A stretch of 64,000 bases of DNA from Ashinkailepas kermadecensis (taxonomy: Eukaryota > Arthropoda > Thecostraca > Neolepadidae): assembly GCA_034440615.1 (NCBI GenBank), contig JAOTOM010005186.1:941001-1005000 (forward strand), given 5' to 3'. The position numbers and the translations under genes are program-made. This document shows, in pieces, positions 34,390 through 45,534 of this stretch (its first letter is position 1; each line of letters starts with the position of its first letter). Under the pieces are notes generated by a model that did no database searches, was not told the DNA's origin, and saw only the letters and a program-made list of their open reading frames with translations.

Positions 34390-37300
34390 GATAGCCGAAA
34401 GACAATAGTGAGTACAGGGTATACTGTGCACTATGAAGTGCATAGGCTGAGTGTGGATAAGATGAAATATTCTTTGTCAAGCTCGATGACGCATCCTCAG
34501 CGGTCGGAATCCAGGCACATCATCTTCGTCTTCGGCCGAACTCCCGGAACTGCCGTCCCAGCTCAACGATATACCCGCGGTCCCATCGATATACCCGCGG
34601 AACGGGCGGCGGCCTCTCATTAGTCACACAACGCGGCGGGACGTCCTCCTGTCTCCGATGACATCAGCACAATCTACGAGGGCGCCTGCACGTGCGACAA
34701 ATTACCGCGACTGCCGAGAATGCTGCCACTGATAGGCCGAGCAGCACTGGTCTCCTCGCTGCCCACATCAACTGGCTCGTCGGTTCCCCTCACACGATTA
34801 CAAAGTGTCCGTCTCCCCCCGCCCCGGCTGCCGACCGGCGCCTGCGAGTCGCAGGTTTGCCGGCGACTTCCCGCCGCGCCGCCGCACCAGTCCTGGCGCC
34901 ACCGTCGCCGGCTGGCGCGCGCCGTCGGATGTGCGGTGAGCGATGAGCTCGCTGGCCAGGGTGGGGTGGGGAGGGGATGAGGGGGGCATCAGTGACCGGA
35001 AGCAACATCGACGGCATGTAACGTAGACTGCTACGTTGCACCCCGAATTAAATTCAAGAAGTGATGTGACAAAACCATATCCCCTGTCGGTATTAAGATG
35101 TCTGCAGTCCACATGTCCTCCGGAGGGCATTGAGGTATCATTGAACTATTCTCTCCAGGAAGCATAATAATTTTTGGGGATAGGGCAATTGGACCTCACC
35201 AAGGAGCGTTGATTTATATCTGTCGTCTCCTCATGAATGTCGGTGATGAGGCGCACGAGAACCTTCTGGAGGGGCGCCTCCGGCCGAAACATTATAGAGA
35301 GTGAGGCAGCAGTTGGGGCGTCAGACTGGGCGCCGCGTCCCGATCGAGGAGGGGGCCACACGGCCCTCGTGCTTCTTCTAGATCTGCCAATTGGTCTGCG
35401 ACAGCCGTCTGCGATTGCGGTGCAATCCACTAGCACTGGAGCTCTGTGCCGATGGTCCGTTGATTTTCTCCGTTGATGCTCCGTTTATTTTCTGCTCCGT
35501 CGCCTCTCAGATGTATTGCTTTGACGAGAGAAACATGACGAAAACGAACACATGCGATTCACTTCACCTATATGCATGTCGCTAAGTTGCAGTATCACCA
35601 CCTACAAGTCGTGTATAGAGAAGCGACAAGGGTGTAAGAGGGCCAAGAAGACGCAGAAGCTGGTTTTTAAAGTCGATTCTGGTTCTCCCCACGCAACATG
35701 TCATAAGCGAAGCTGTTTAGGTTCCCGGAGAGTGATGCAGGACTCCGCGGCCATTGCTCTCGCGCCTACGACTAGAGAATCTTAGATTACTTTGCCATCC
35801 CTGTAATCCTAGCATACGTAATTTTAAATGTAAATCAAACCTAAAAATGGAACGTTGAGATGTGTTGGATGTAAGTGTACCTGTGTGTGTAATATAACAT
35901 GGGGCTGGGTACTTCGAACTGTGGTCTTCGGACCTGGGGTCTTTTGGCCGTTGATGGGGAAGGGAGGGAGATCGCCATAGCAGATGCAAAAGAAATACGG
36001 TCTTCACTTCTCAGTTCAGCTATTTCGTGCCTAAGTTCAGTTCGTGAGAATTCATCTGCACGTCACATAAGAGTACGGAGAGAATGGTACAAGGCATACC
36101 GTAAGGCCAAAGACCCACCGTTAAGATGCTAAAAATGTTCTGTGTGAAGCTAAGTTGAGTTTATGTGCATCTTAACTTTGCATCGGTGAGCATCTCTCAC
36201 CAATTACTCCCGATACTTGGTGGAAAACTGGATAAATGATGCAAAAGATTGGTCCCAGTGTCACCTTGCTATATCGTCCTAGCATCATAACACCTATTTA
36301 TATTCAGTGCCACAAAGCCTTGTATCTGCTCAGCGGTGCGACGCGCTTACCAAGACGGAGGATGAACGTTGAAGCGGATATCAAGGTCCTTTAGATGGTG
36401 ATGGATCGTCTATTCAAAGATGATGATGAATGTCATTGTATTCGTACAATCATTGACGAGGAATATAGAAATGTTTCCAAGTTCAAGTGTTCACCAGTAA
36501 TTGCATATTTGCCGAGGATTTATCTTGCGAGTTTGAGATTCACAGTGGAATTTAATTAAATGGCAGGTGTAGACATTTTCAGAACTCTTTCGGATAGTCG
36601 AGGAAAAAGAGGCTAATAAAGGCTTAAAGGAAGGTGAGCGATTTACTGAGGGTTTTTCGGTTTTGTACGACCTTAGATGTAGCTGCAAAGAACCACGTAG
36701 GGTGGCTGCCCAGGCAACTTGGCAATGTTCTCAACAATACCTTCATGCCGCTTAATGAACAGAAAGTACTTTAAAGTATCATCGGCGCGACCAACTTTGA
36801 AATTGTTCCCACACTCGTGCCAAAGACAATAAACGTATTGTGGAAAAGGTTAATGTTCTCCGTGCTTCTCCACTTTTTTTTTCAGTAGTTGTACCCTTGC
36901 TATTATAACTTAATATTGAACGCTGGAAACTGAAAATAAAAACTGCATATGAAGCTGAAGCTCGCCACGATGGACGTCTATCCTATGCAGCAAAGCAGCA
37001 CGCCCCGGACCTGCCCCATCTTTTCGTCGTGCAAGTCAGCATTATCATATGGCCACGTCGTCTCCTATTCTTTTGTCCTGTCAGACAATGTGCGGACGGA
37101 TCTGGGAGATGCGCCGCTGCCTGTGTCGTTCAGTCAGCGAAAATGGTGTCATCGTCAGCGGCCCGGCCTTTTCATCGAGGGCCGAGGGGGCGGCGAGCGG
37201 CGATATTGAGGCCTCTCCGACAGAAGTGCGCCGCGATCGGACAGAAGTGCGCCGCGATCGGAGAGGTACGTGCGGCGTCGGGATCACATGCGGCTCGCCA

Positions 37301-37870
37301 CAATGGCTGCAGTTTCAATAAGCCAATCGGACGCTCGCTCGACCGCACAATGCGGACGGCCGACGCCAGCCGTGTGGGTGTCGCGGATTTTGAGCGCACT
37401 TTCGTCGCCGAACAAAGACGTCAAGCCGCGGTTCTGTGAATGCGTCCGCGTGAAGGAGGTACTTGGCGGCAGGCGAGAGGCCACCGCGAGATAAAAGGAG
37501 CGCCTGCTCGGTGATCCGGCACGGCTCCAGTTTGGCAACTGCTGCGCGGAGTAATTGCACGTGACAGGCCGGATTGGGTGCCGGTCGAGCCAAACTGACA
37601 CCCAATGTGTCCGACAGGGTTGGCCATTTACAAAAGAGGACGGAGTTTATTTCATTGGATGCGAAACTGAAGACGATGCAACGATGCCGTATTCCATGGT
37701 GCATGTGCAATTACATGCGTGAAGCTTACTGTCGACGTTATTGCATATACAGCCATGGTTTTACGCAACGTTTCCCTTTCAAGCTTTATATTTGGTTAGA
37801 TGACATTTTGTGGGAACTTAAATTCAATCTATGGACTATCATGTACGTCCGTCCGTACCGGCGAATACCA
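34390..37870. other. No gene recognised; two GC-rich islands
   Basis: 34480-34990 and about 37090-37520 are GC- and CpG-rich relative to surroundings. Short open frames exist, and the first island ends with a possible donor (TGCG|GTGAGC near 34935), but I could not connect any frame to a family. A duplicated GACAGAAGTGCGCCGCGATC occurs at about 37220-37262. Confidence 0.3.
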
Positions 37871-37968
37871 AGTTCATTGCGTGTAAAGAAAATATACGAC
37901 CTTCAATATACCAGGAGGTGCTGAGTGGACATCAAAAGTAACGACAAAGATTATACTTTATTACTCAA

Positions 37969-37994
37969 CGTTTCGGCCAGGGGCCATCGTCAGG
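37969..37994 (-). ncRNA. Hammerhead-ribozyme-like core, left arm
   Basis: On the minus strand: CUGACGA, a GGCC/GGCC stem with a 3-base loop, then GAAAC, the order of a hammerhead catalytic core. A single U lies between CUGACGA and the stem, unlike the textbook core, so activity is uncertain. Minimal hammerheads have been reported in Penelope-like elements. Confidence 0.35.
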
Positions 37995-38735
37995 AGTGAG
38001 GAAAAAAGCTCAAGCTTAAAAATTGAAAAAAAACACGCGGGAAAAAAGCGTGCATAAAGACACGTGGAATGTAGAAAAGCCTCCTCAGTGGTGCAGACAC
38101 TCACAGAAACTCCAAACTAGAAACAAACTATGTCAAGAAGGAATCCTCTGACGAAGCCCTAACCGATGGTCTATATACATGTCGATGCATATACTCACGT
38201 ACATATATAGACATATATCCAATATAACGCGTAATACATACTATATATACTTTGTTTATGTAATTTTATGTACATACCAAGATTTCGTTTGCGTGTATAT
38301 ACGTAATCTGCGGCCGCAACTAAACACTTTATGTTTGGCCATCGGCTCGGCCACTTTATGTTTATGTAATTTTTTGTGACATACCAAGACTTCGTTTGCG
38401 TGTATATACGTAATCTACGGCCGCAACTAAACACGCAAACGACGTTTTGGTATATCACATAAAATTACATAAACATAAATTATATATAGTATGTATTACG
38501 CGTTATATTGGATATATGTATATATATGTACGTGAGTGTATGCATCGATATGTATGTGGACCATCGGCTCGGACTTCCTCAAAGGATTCCTTCTTGACAT
38601 AGTTTGTTTCTGGTTTGGAGTTTCTGTGTGTGTCTGCACCACTGAGGAGGCTTTTCTGCATTCCACGTGTTTTTTTGCACGCTTTTTTCCCGCGTGTATT
38701 TTTTCACTTTTTAAGCTTGAACTTTTTTCATCACT

Positions 38736-38790
38736 CCTGACGATGGCCCCTGGCCGAAACGTTGAGTAATAAAGTATAATCTTTATCGTT
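38736..38790 (+). ncRNA. Hammerhead-ribozyme-like core, right arm
   Basis: The same core on the plus strand (CUGACGA 38737-38743, GAAAC 38756-38760). Downstream AATAAAG/CTTTAT can pair as a long stem III that closes with ACG/CGU, placing a possible cleavage site after CGUU (38787-38790). Upstream CATCA (near 38729) can pair with TGATG (near 38797) as an outer stem I. The inner part of stem I is unpaired, so this is a candidate only. Confidence 0.35.
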
Positions 38791-39114
38791 ACTTTTGATG
38801 TCAACTCAGCACCTCCTGGTATATTGAAGGTCGTATATTTTCTTTATACGTAATGTCTAAAACCTAGGAGCATCTAAGAGCCATTCTTCGTTGTATTAAA
38901 CAATACCAAGTTCAGATCATTTGATCTATGTTTTGCGTGCACTGGCCATCCGCCAGAAATTGTTCGGAGAGGACAGATGAGGGTATGTTCGGAGAGGACA
39001 GATGAGGTTATGTTCGGAGAGGACAGATCAGGTTATGTTCGTTCCATTCCATTGGGTTACGATAACCCTTAAAGCAAGTGTAAAGCGAAATTAGGAGCGC
39101 AGAGAAAGCAAGGG

Positions 39115-39672
39115 CAATAGGCAGGTTCCCCTGCTGCAGGCACACTGCAGGCACCACGTCACGACAGGAACAGTAGGCAGGGTCCCCTGCTGCAGGCACA
39201 CTGCAGGCACCATGTCACGACAGGAACAGTAGGCAGGGTCCCCTGCTGCAGGCACACTGCAGGCACCATGTCACGACAGGAACAGTATGCAGGGTCCCCT
39301 GCTGCAGGCACACTGCAGGCACCATGTCACGACAGGAACAGTAGGCAGGGTCCCCTGTTGCAGGCACACTGCAGGCACCATGTCACGACAGGAACAGTAG
39401 GCAGGGTCCCCTGCTGCAGGCACACTGCAGGCACCATGTCACGACAGGAACAGTAGGCAGGGTCCCCTGCTGCAGGCACACTGCAGGCACCATGTCACGA
39501 CAGGAACAGTAGGCAGGGTCCCCTGCTGCAGGCACACTGCAGGCACCATGTCACGACAGGAACAGTAGACAGGGTCCCCTGCTGCAGGACACTGCAGGCA
39601 CCATGTCACGACAGGAACAGTAGGCAGGGTCCCCTGCTGCAGTACACTGCAGGCACCATGTCACGACAGGAA
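39115..39672. repeat. 56-bp minisatellite, about 10 copies
   Basis: The unit is GGCAGGGTCCCCTGCTGCAG then GCACACTGCAGGCACCATGT then CACGACAGGAACAGTA. Copies are nearly identical, implying recent expansion. Confidence 0.95.
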
Positions 39673-40490
39673 ACTTGTGGGTCGACTGCAGCTCCACACC
39701 CGTGGCAGCCAGTGAAGACAGGTGCTTCATTGCGCTCAATTCTGGCGGAAGTTCCCAAAAATCTGCAGGAATTAAAAAAGTAAGTAAAATTGATTTCGAC
39801 AATTCGGTGCCGTGCACTTGAATTTGGCATACGCAGCCCCCAGTCGTCACAGGAGCTCCGTTAGAAAGAAAATCATCTGGTTTGGGCATATCTGCATACA
39901 AAGGAATCTGGTTCAGTCGAAATGATTGCAATGTTGCAGAATCTGGCTGAGGAATATGGTGCACGTATCCCAACGTTAAATACCCAACGCCAAATTGTCG
40001 AATTAGCCATGATGGCATGCCGCGTCATGGTCCGTTTTCTCAAAGCTTTCCCGCTCATATTTCCCAACATACAGTCTTCCAGCGCGGCAACCTCTATCGG
40101 ACTGACAAGGGCCATCCGGTCTCGGGACGTGCAGGCTGCGTTTCATGACGGCATACTTACGTGACTGGCGGTTGGCTGGCTGGCCCTGAGTCGATCCAGA
40201 CTGGACCAGCGACTGCCAAGTTGTGCCGCAAGACCTATTTAATAAAACGGGCACTTCAAAGAACATACTGTAGCGATAGCTGCTACAAATGACAATCGAA
40301 AGTGTCATTTGTTCTGAGTGAAGGAATTAAGACCTAAAGCACTGTAGTCAGTATGCAGGCAATAATTGCGGGATGTGCTTAGAAAGAGCATATTGTGATG
40401 GAGTTATTTTTGGCGCCTACTTTCAACGTCATCGAGCCTGCTACTACACGTAACAGGAAGACCGACTGCTGAGTTGACAGTGCAGACGTC
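39673..40490. other. Unrecognised, possibly coding on minus strand
   Basis: A minus-strand open stretch at about 39670-40018 of fairly balanced composition (contains GCVCQIQVHGTELSKS and DFWELPPELSAMK) is bordered by the 56-bp array. No family recognised and no start/splice structure established. Confidence 0.2.
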
Positions 40491-40494
40491 CTGC

Positions 40495-40520
40495 AACCTT
40501 AAGCCGGTTGGCTTAAGGTT
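40495..40520. repeat. Perfect 11-bp inverted repeat, 4-base loop
   Basis: AACCTTAAGCC, GGTT, GGCTTAAGGTT. It could form a stable hairpin. No surrounding gene was found. Confidence 0.8.
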
Positions 40521-40524
40521 CTAA

Positions 40525-42120
40525 AGTTCTAGTTCTAATCACGAAGTTCTAACGAGACATATAGCAATTGTGTTTAGTCAAATAGTCCCAGAGCGATTTC
40601 GACAGCTTTGATTTGCATTCGCCATATCCACAACTGACATGGGATACAATTATATAAGTAGATTGGTTGCTAGCCAATATACAATAAAGCATATGTGCAT
40701 AATGCAGCATGTTCAGACTTTGAGAAGCCGCTAATTTGTAATTTGGCTTCATCATAAGCCCAGGCATATATTCTACAGCGCGACTGGCAGAGATTACCTC
40801 GCCTTACGCAGGGATGTAGAAAGTATTTAACCCTCGCTGTGCCGGTGGAGGGGGAGGGGCCTCGAGAGCCCCCTTCAGGTCTTTCCGCAATGGCGGCCGA
40901 ATGAGTAGCCACAGAGACACCAAAGTTTTAGCACCTTATTATACATATGTTTTGCACATTTTGCACAAATTTCATGTTTGGGTCATCTAAGGTCATTGAC
41001 CTGGAACGCATTAAAGGAATTGATATTCCAAAGTATTTAAAGTGCCGCCAAGCAGAGTAGCTGCAACACAAAACCACCAAATTCAAAGCATGCTGTCCTT
41101 TTATGAAGACAAACGAATCATGATCTGTACATTTTCATTAAGGTCAAGGTTACTGTCCAGAGGTACGTCATTTTTTTGCACATTTTTACCGCATTCAATG
41201 GGGAAAATCCGATGAAGGGGTAATTTGTCATGCCAAAAATGGTACCGAGCATGAAATAAGCATTCTAGGCTAATTTATGTGTCCACGTTGCATGGCATAA
41301 GGTCAGGTCACTATCGTGTATATTCTACACGACGCCATCTGTTGCTGTTCATCGCCGTGTTGCTTTATTTCGGTTCCGGCGCCGCCTAAGTCGTGCGACA
41401 TGATATTGGATGATAAACGATTGACCTGAGATAACCTGACGTCGTACAAGCTCGCCTGATTTCACCAGACTAAACCTTTCTTATTGATTTCTTCCCAAGC
41501 AGTGCGTGCATAGCCGAAGGTTGGAGAGACCGGTTTTTCAATTTGTGCATTGTCCCAGCATGATCTGGGGTCAGGTCATAAGGTCAGAAGTTGGGCACTA
41601 TGCAAATATGTTCCAGTGCCATATCAGATCTTCTTGGAACACAATTTTATGCTTCAAAGGTGATGTTACGGAGATATTCATGCTTGAACTTACTTGACCT
41701 GACCATATGGCATGAACTGACCTGATGTAAGCATCTTAGGATGTCAATCAGATACAAATATTTTGTTCTAATGGTTCTGTTCGAAGTACCCGAGTCATAC
41801 AAATTCATATTTTCCAAGCAATTCTCCAAAGCAAAGGTCATATCACTGGGTCCACTTATTGTGCTATTTAGCGACATTAGCATTGCCGAAAATGAAGAAG
41901 AAATAAAATGGGATAAGAGCCATAGGCTATGTTAACTTCCCAATGACAAATGTTCTGTGTCTTTCTGTGTCATCCTAGCATGCTTAGATCGGACGCTAGT
42001 GGGGGTCTTTCAAGAGTCCCCTCCCCGAGCCGGCAAGGGTTAAGGGCGGTGTGCGGGAACTACCAAGAGTCAGAGTGATGTGCAACTCACACGCTCAGCC
42101 TCATTCAAATAGGGAGAGCG
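40525..42120. other. No gene recognised
   Basis: AT-rich sequence. AAGGTCA/GGTCAGGTCA motifs recur (about 40980-41720) without clear periodicity. Confidence 0.4.
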
Positions 42121-42124
42121 GCTT

Positions 42125-42740
42125 TACAGTCACTCAGCCACAGCCACTCAGCCACAGCCACTCAGCCACTCAGCCACTCAGCCACAGCCACTCAGCCACA
42201 GCCACTCAGCCACAGCCACTCAGTAACAGCCACTCAGTCACAGCCACTCAGCCACAGCCACTCAGCCACAGCCACTCAGCCACAGCCACTCAGCCACAGC
42301 CACTCAGCCACAGCCACTCAGCCACAGCCACTCAGCCACAGCCACTCAGTAACAGCCACTCAGCCACAGCCACTCAGCCACAGCCACTCAGCCACAGCCA
42401 CTCAGCCACAGCCACTCAGCCACAGCCACTCAGCCCACAGCCACTCAACCACTCAGCCACTCAACCACTCAGCCACAACCACTCAGCCGTAACCACTCAG
42501 CCGTAACCACTCAGCCATAGCCACAACCACTCAGCCACAACCACTCAGCCACAACCACTCAGTCACAACCACTCAGCCACAACCACTCAGCCACAACCAC
42601 TCAGCCACAACCACTCAGCCACAACCACTCAGCCACAACCACTCAGCCACAACCACTCAGCCACAACCACTCAGCCACCGCCATTTAGCCACTCAGCCAC
42701 ACCAACAGCCACGCAGCCATAACCACTCAGCCCCAGCCAC
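42125..42740. repeat. 14-bp CCACTCAGCCACAG minisatellite
   Basis: Roughly 40 copies of CACTCAGCCACAGC, changing to CACTCAGCCACAAC in the right half. Open frames here are artefacts. Confidence 0.95.
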
Positions 42741-42744
42741 CCTA

Positions 42745-43920
42745 GTTCCTGAGCCAACGAACAAATCTCAGACGAAGTAAATTGGTCGCTCCATATCTCA
42801 ATATCTGATATAGTCGGACGCATTTTATGCATTACATGCGTGTGTGCACCAGTTGCTGATCACTAGTGGGCATAGTGCCTGTTTATAGTGCCTGGTTATA
42901 GTGCCTGGATGCCGTGCCTGGTTGGTGCTTGGTTTGCAGCAAGCCAAACACGTTGGAAAAAGTCAAGTATAATTCCTGATGCGGCTGGAGCTGCACCAGT
43001 ATGTTTCGGAGCTTGACTGGAGCTCACCGGAGCTTGACAGCTTCAATAGATTTGGAATATGGGTGAAACACCTCCTTGAAATTGGTTGGATGCTGGGTGA
43101 GGCAGATCAAAAAATTTCAATGGAAACATGGAATGGTGTGTTTCGCCAGGATACTGGAAGTATATGTATGTACCGACAACAAAACAAGCCTTGATCAATA
43201 AAATATGTTAGGTTTTGGAAACATCGACAATTTTCGCTTGTCGTGATTCGCCTGAAGGGGAGGGTGGCACTAGCCACATGCCACAGCATCCTGGGATCAG
43301 CTGGTGGCACCGCTAAGGTCCGTCGGTGTTACTGTTAAAATCTGCCAGCGATGCTGCTCAGTGTTCGATGATATCTGGTCTGTAAACCGATAGCAGTCAA
43401 CATGACCCGACCTGCCAACATGAAGCACACACCAGTCCTGCTTCAGCCGGGTATTACCTCGCTATTCATAGAGAGCAATGGTTAGAATGTCCGCGTCCAA
43501 ACCACCCAATACGCGGTCGGCTGTCCTCTCCGGATTACGCATAGCCCACGCTACCAGCATCCGGGTGGGCTCGTGGGCGGCGACAGTGCCGACTCATTCC
43601 AGAACTTTAATTTACAACATTGTCACCGCGTATTCATCTGTGGAAGACGTAAGTGGGGCACTTCGTTGGCGTGTTCCTGCGAAAAAGCACGTGGTGCAAT
43701 ACGCGCAATTCCTCCACGCGAGCCCCTCACCCTTATCTACACCAGAGGACGTTATGAAATGTTGGAGTAACTTCAGATGTACAGATTGACATTACAACAT
43801 TGAAGTCGTTATCATGTTCACAGAAGCCGCTTGCCCTACGGCTCATCTATTCTTCTGGTAGGTTCTATGTTCATGATGGTATATGTATAGGTTCAGGTGC
43901 TATGACGCCGGGTGGGTTTG
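42745..43920. other. No gene recognised
   Basis: A few TAGTGCCTGG repeats near 42870-42915. A short frame at 42979-43194 has no recognisable domain. Confidence 0.4.
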
Positions 43921-43923
43921 CCC

Positions 43924-44231
43924 TTTATACTAGCATAGGTGGCCAAGCTCCGCGCATCGTGAAATGTTAAATAAAAACCACAGACACTTTCTGTCAGGAC
44001 CCGAACCTCTTCGGTGCCTTTTTTGCATGCTCCACGTTAGCATGAAGTGGCAGCTTCTTACCGACAGACCGGTAATCTTGCTGGAGTCGCGGTCGATGGG
44101 TCTGCCTGTGCTGTTAGACTGTATCGCATAACACATGTGTAATGCGGTACAGACGGGAAAACGGCCAAGAATTAGATGCGAATGTTTGCTTTCATCGGGG
44201 AGAACTAGGGTAACATTTATACTCATCTTTT
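43924..44231 (-). mobile_element. Dispersed 308-bp repeat, copy 1 (SINE-like)
   Basis: Nearly identical to 44967-45276. On the minus strand it contains GGTTCGGGTCC (43998-44008), matching a tRNA B box, with a GGTAAGAAG segment upstream that may be a weak A box. An 11-bp stem (CTGTATCGCAT / ATGCGGTACAG, 44119-44152) lies in it. A tRNA-derived SINE is the best guess; a miniature LTR is possible because the two copies are in direct orientation. Confidence 0.5.
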
Positions 44232-44904
44232 CATAATACATCGATCAACACATCTAGCAAATCAAGGAAAAGCAACGCGCCACTTCTGATTAAACCTAAC
44301 CATGCTCATACCCCTAATATACATAATTTCCTCAATCTTCCTATCATTTAGAAGACGTGTTTTCAAAGTTGCTATGCTAAGATACGAACCAGCACATAGA
44401 ATCATAGAATACGCTTTCCTACGATAACAACATGACTCACGAAAACATTCCTATACAAACCATATAGAACCTCTCTTGTCTAAGCATAAAGTCACCAACT
44501 CCAGCTAAGGATCTCAACCATTGATCTGCGTCTTTCCAAAATTTTAGACTCGTTCACAATCCCACAGCTTGTGTATTAATGAGTCCCTCTCCCGCTGGCA
44601 TTTTCCACATAGTTCAGAATCCAAAACTTTTATGCGGTGCAAAAGTACATTGGTGGCAAGTATATTAGCTCTAAGTTTATGCTGCAACATCTGGTGTTGA
44701 ACCAAAAGTGTATTTCGGTAGATAACTGCATATGTATCATTCCAATCAATCCCACCTTACTCCCTTTCCCGAAAAAGGTATTTAGGCATGACAATCAGTT
44801 GTCGAATTCAAATAAATGTGACATTCAATGAGGAAATGGAACGTAGTTTTAGGATATGCAAAAATATTTAATAGATATGCGTCGTACATACACAAATATG
44901 TCGT

Positions 44905-44966
<62 letters not shown>
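44232..44966. other. Spacer between the two direct repeats, with (TA)n at 44905-44966
   Basis: Unique-looking AT-rich sequence without recognised coding, then about 60 bases of TA. If the flanking repeats were LTRs this would be the internal region, but no primer-binding site was seen. Confidence 0.4.
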
Positions 44967-44972
<6 letters not shown>

Positions 44973-45276
44973 CTAGCAGAGGTGGCCAAGCTCCGTGCAT
45001 CGTTAAATGTTAAATAAAAACCACGGACACTTTCTGTCAGGGCCCGAACCTCTTCGGTGCCTGCTTTGCATGCTCCACGTGGGCATGAAGTGGCAGCTTC
45101 TTACCGACAAACCGGTTATCTTGCTGGAGTCGTGGCCGATGGGTCTGCCTGTGCTGTTAGACTGTATCGCATAACACATGTGTAATGCGGTACAGACGGG
45201 AAAACGGCCAAGAATTAGGTGCGAATGTTTGTTTGTTTTCATCAGGGAAAACTAGGGTAACATTTATACTCATCTT
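44967..45276 (-). mobile_element. Dispersed 310-bp repeat, copy 2 (SINE-like)
   Basis: Same sequence as copy 1 with about 5-7% differences, including a 4-base insertion (TTTGTTTG in place of TTTG). Flanked on both sides by (TA)n tracts. Copies share start TTTATACTAGCA and end ACTCATCTT, which defines the unit. Confidence 0.5.
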
Positions 45277-45369
45277 ATATATAATTATATATATATATAT
45301 ATATAATATATATATATATATACATCTATATATGATCTATACATCTATATATGATCTATATATGATCTA

Positions 45370-45443
<74 letters not shown>

Positions 45444-45530
45444 GTATATATAGCTATATATATATGTATATATATATATGTATATATATGTATATATATG
45501 TATATATATATATATATATATATGTATACA
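45277..45530. repeat. (TA)n microsatellite with GATC/TGTA interruptions
   Basis: About 250 bases of TA-rich sequence. Confidence 0.95.
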
Positions 45531-45534
45531 TGAC

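Larger units (their letters stand above)
37875..38855. mobile_element. About 980-bp palindrome, Penelope-like-element type
   Basis: Left arm (about 37875-38290) and right arm (about 38440-38855) are near-perfect reverse complements, from CATTGCGTGTAAAGAAAATA to its counterpart at the right end. The centre has extra short direct and inverted repeats of CGTTTGCGTGTATATACGTA. Each arm contains CCTGACGATGGCCCCTGGCC followed by GAAACGTTGAGTAATAAAG, a motif seen in terminal repeats of Penelope-like elements. No RT or GIY-YIG frame is present, so this would be a non-autonomous or inverted-terminal-repeat remnant. Confidence 0.65.

Noticed and set aside
42051..42506. Gln/Pro/His/Ser-rich 151-codon frame
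   Set aside because: It is the 14-bp CCACTCAGCCACAG repeat.
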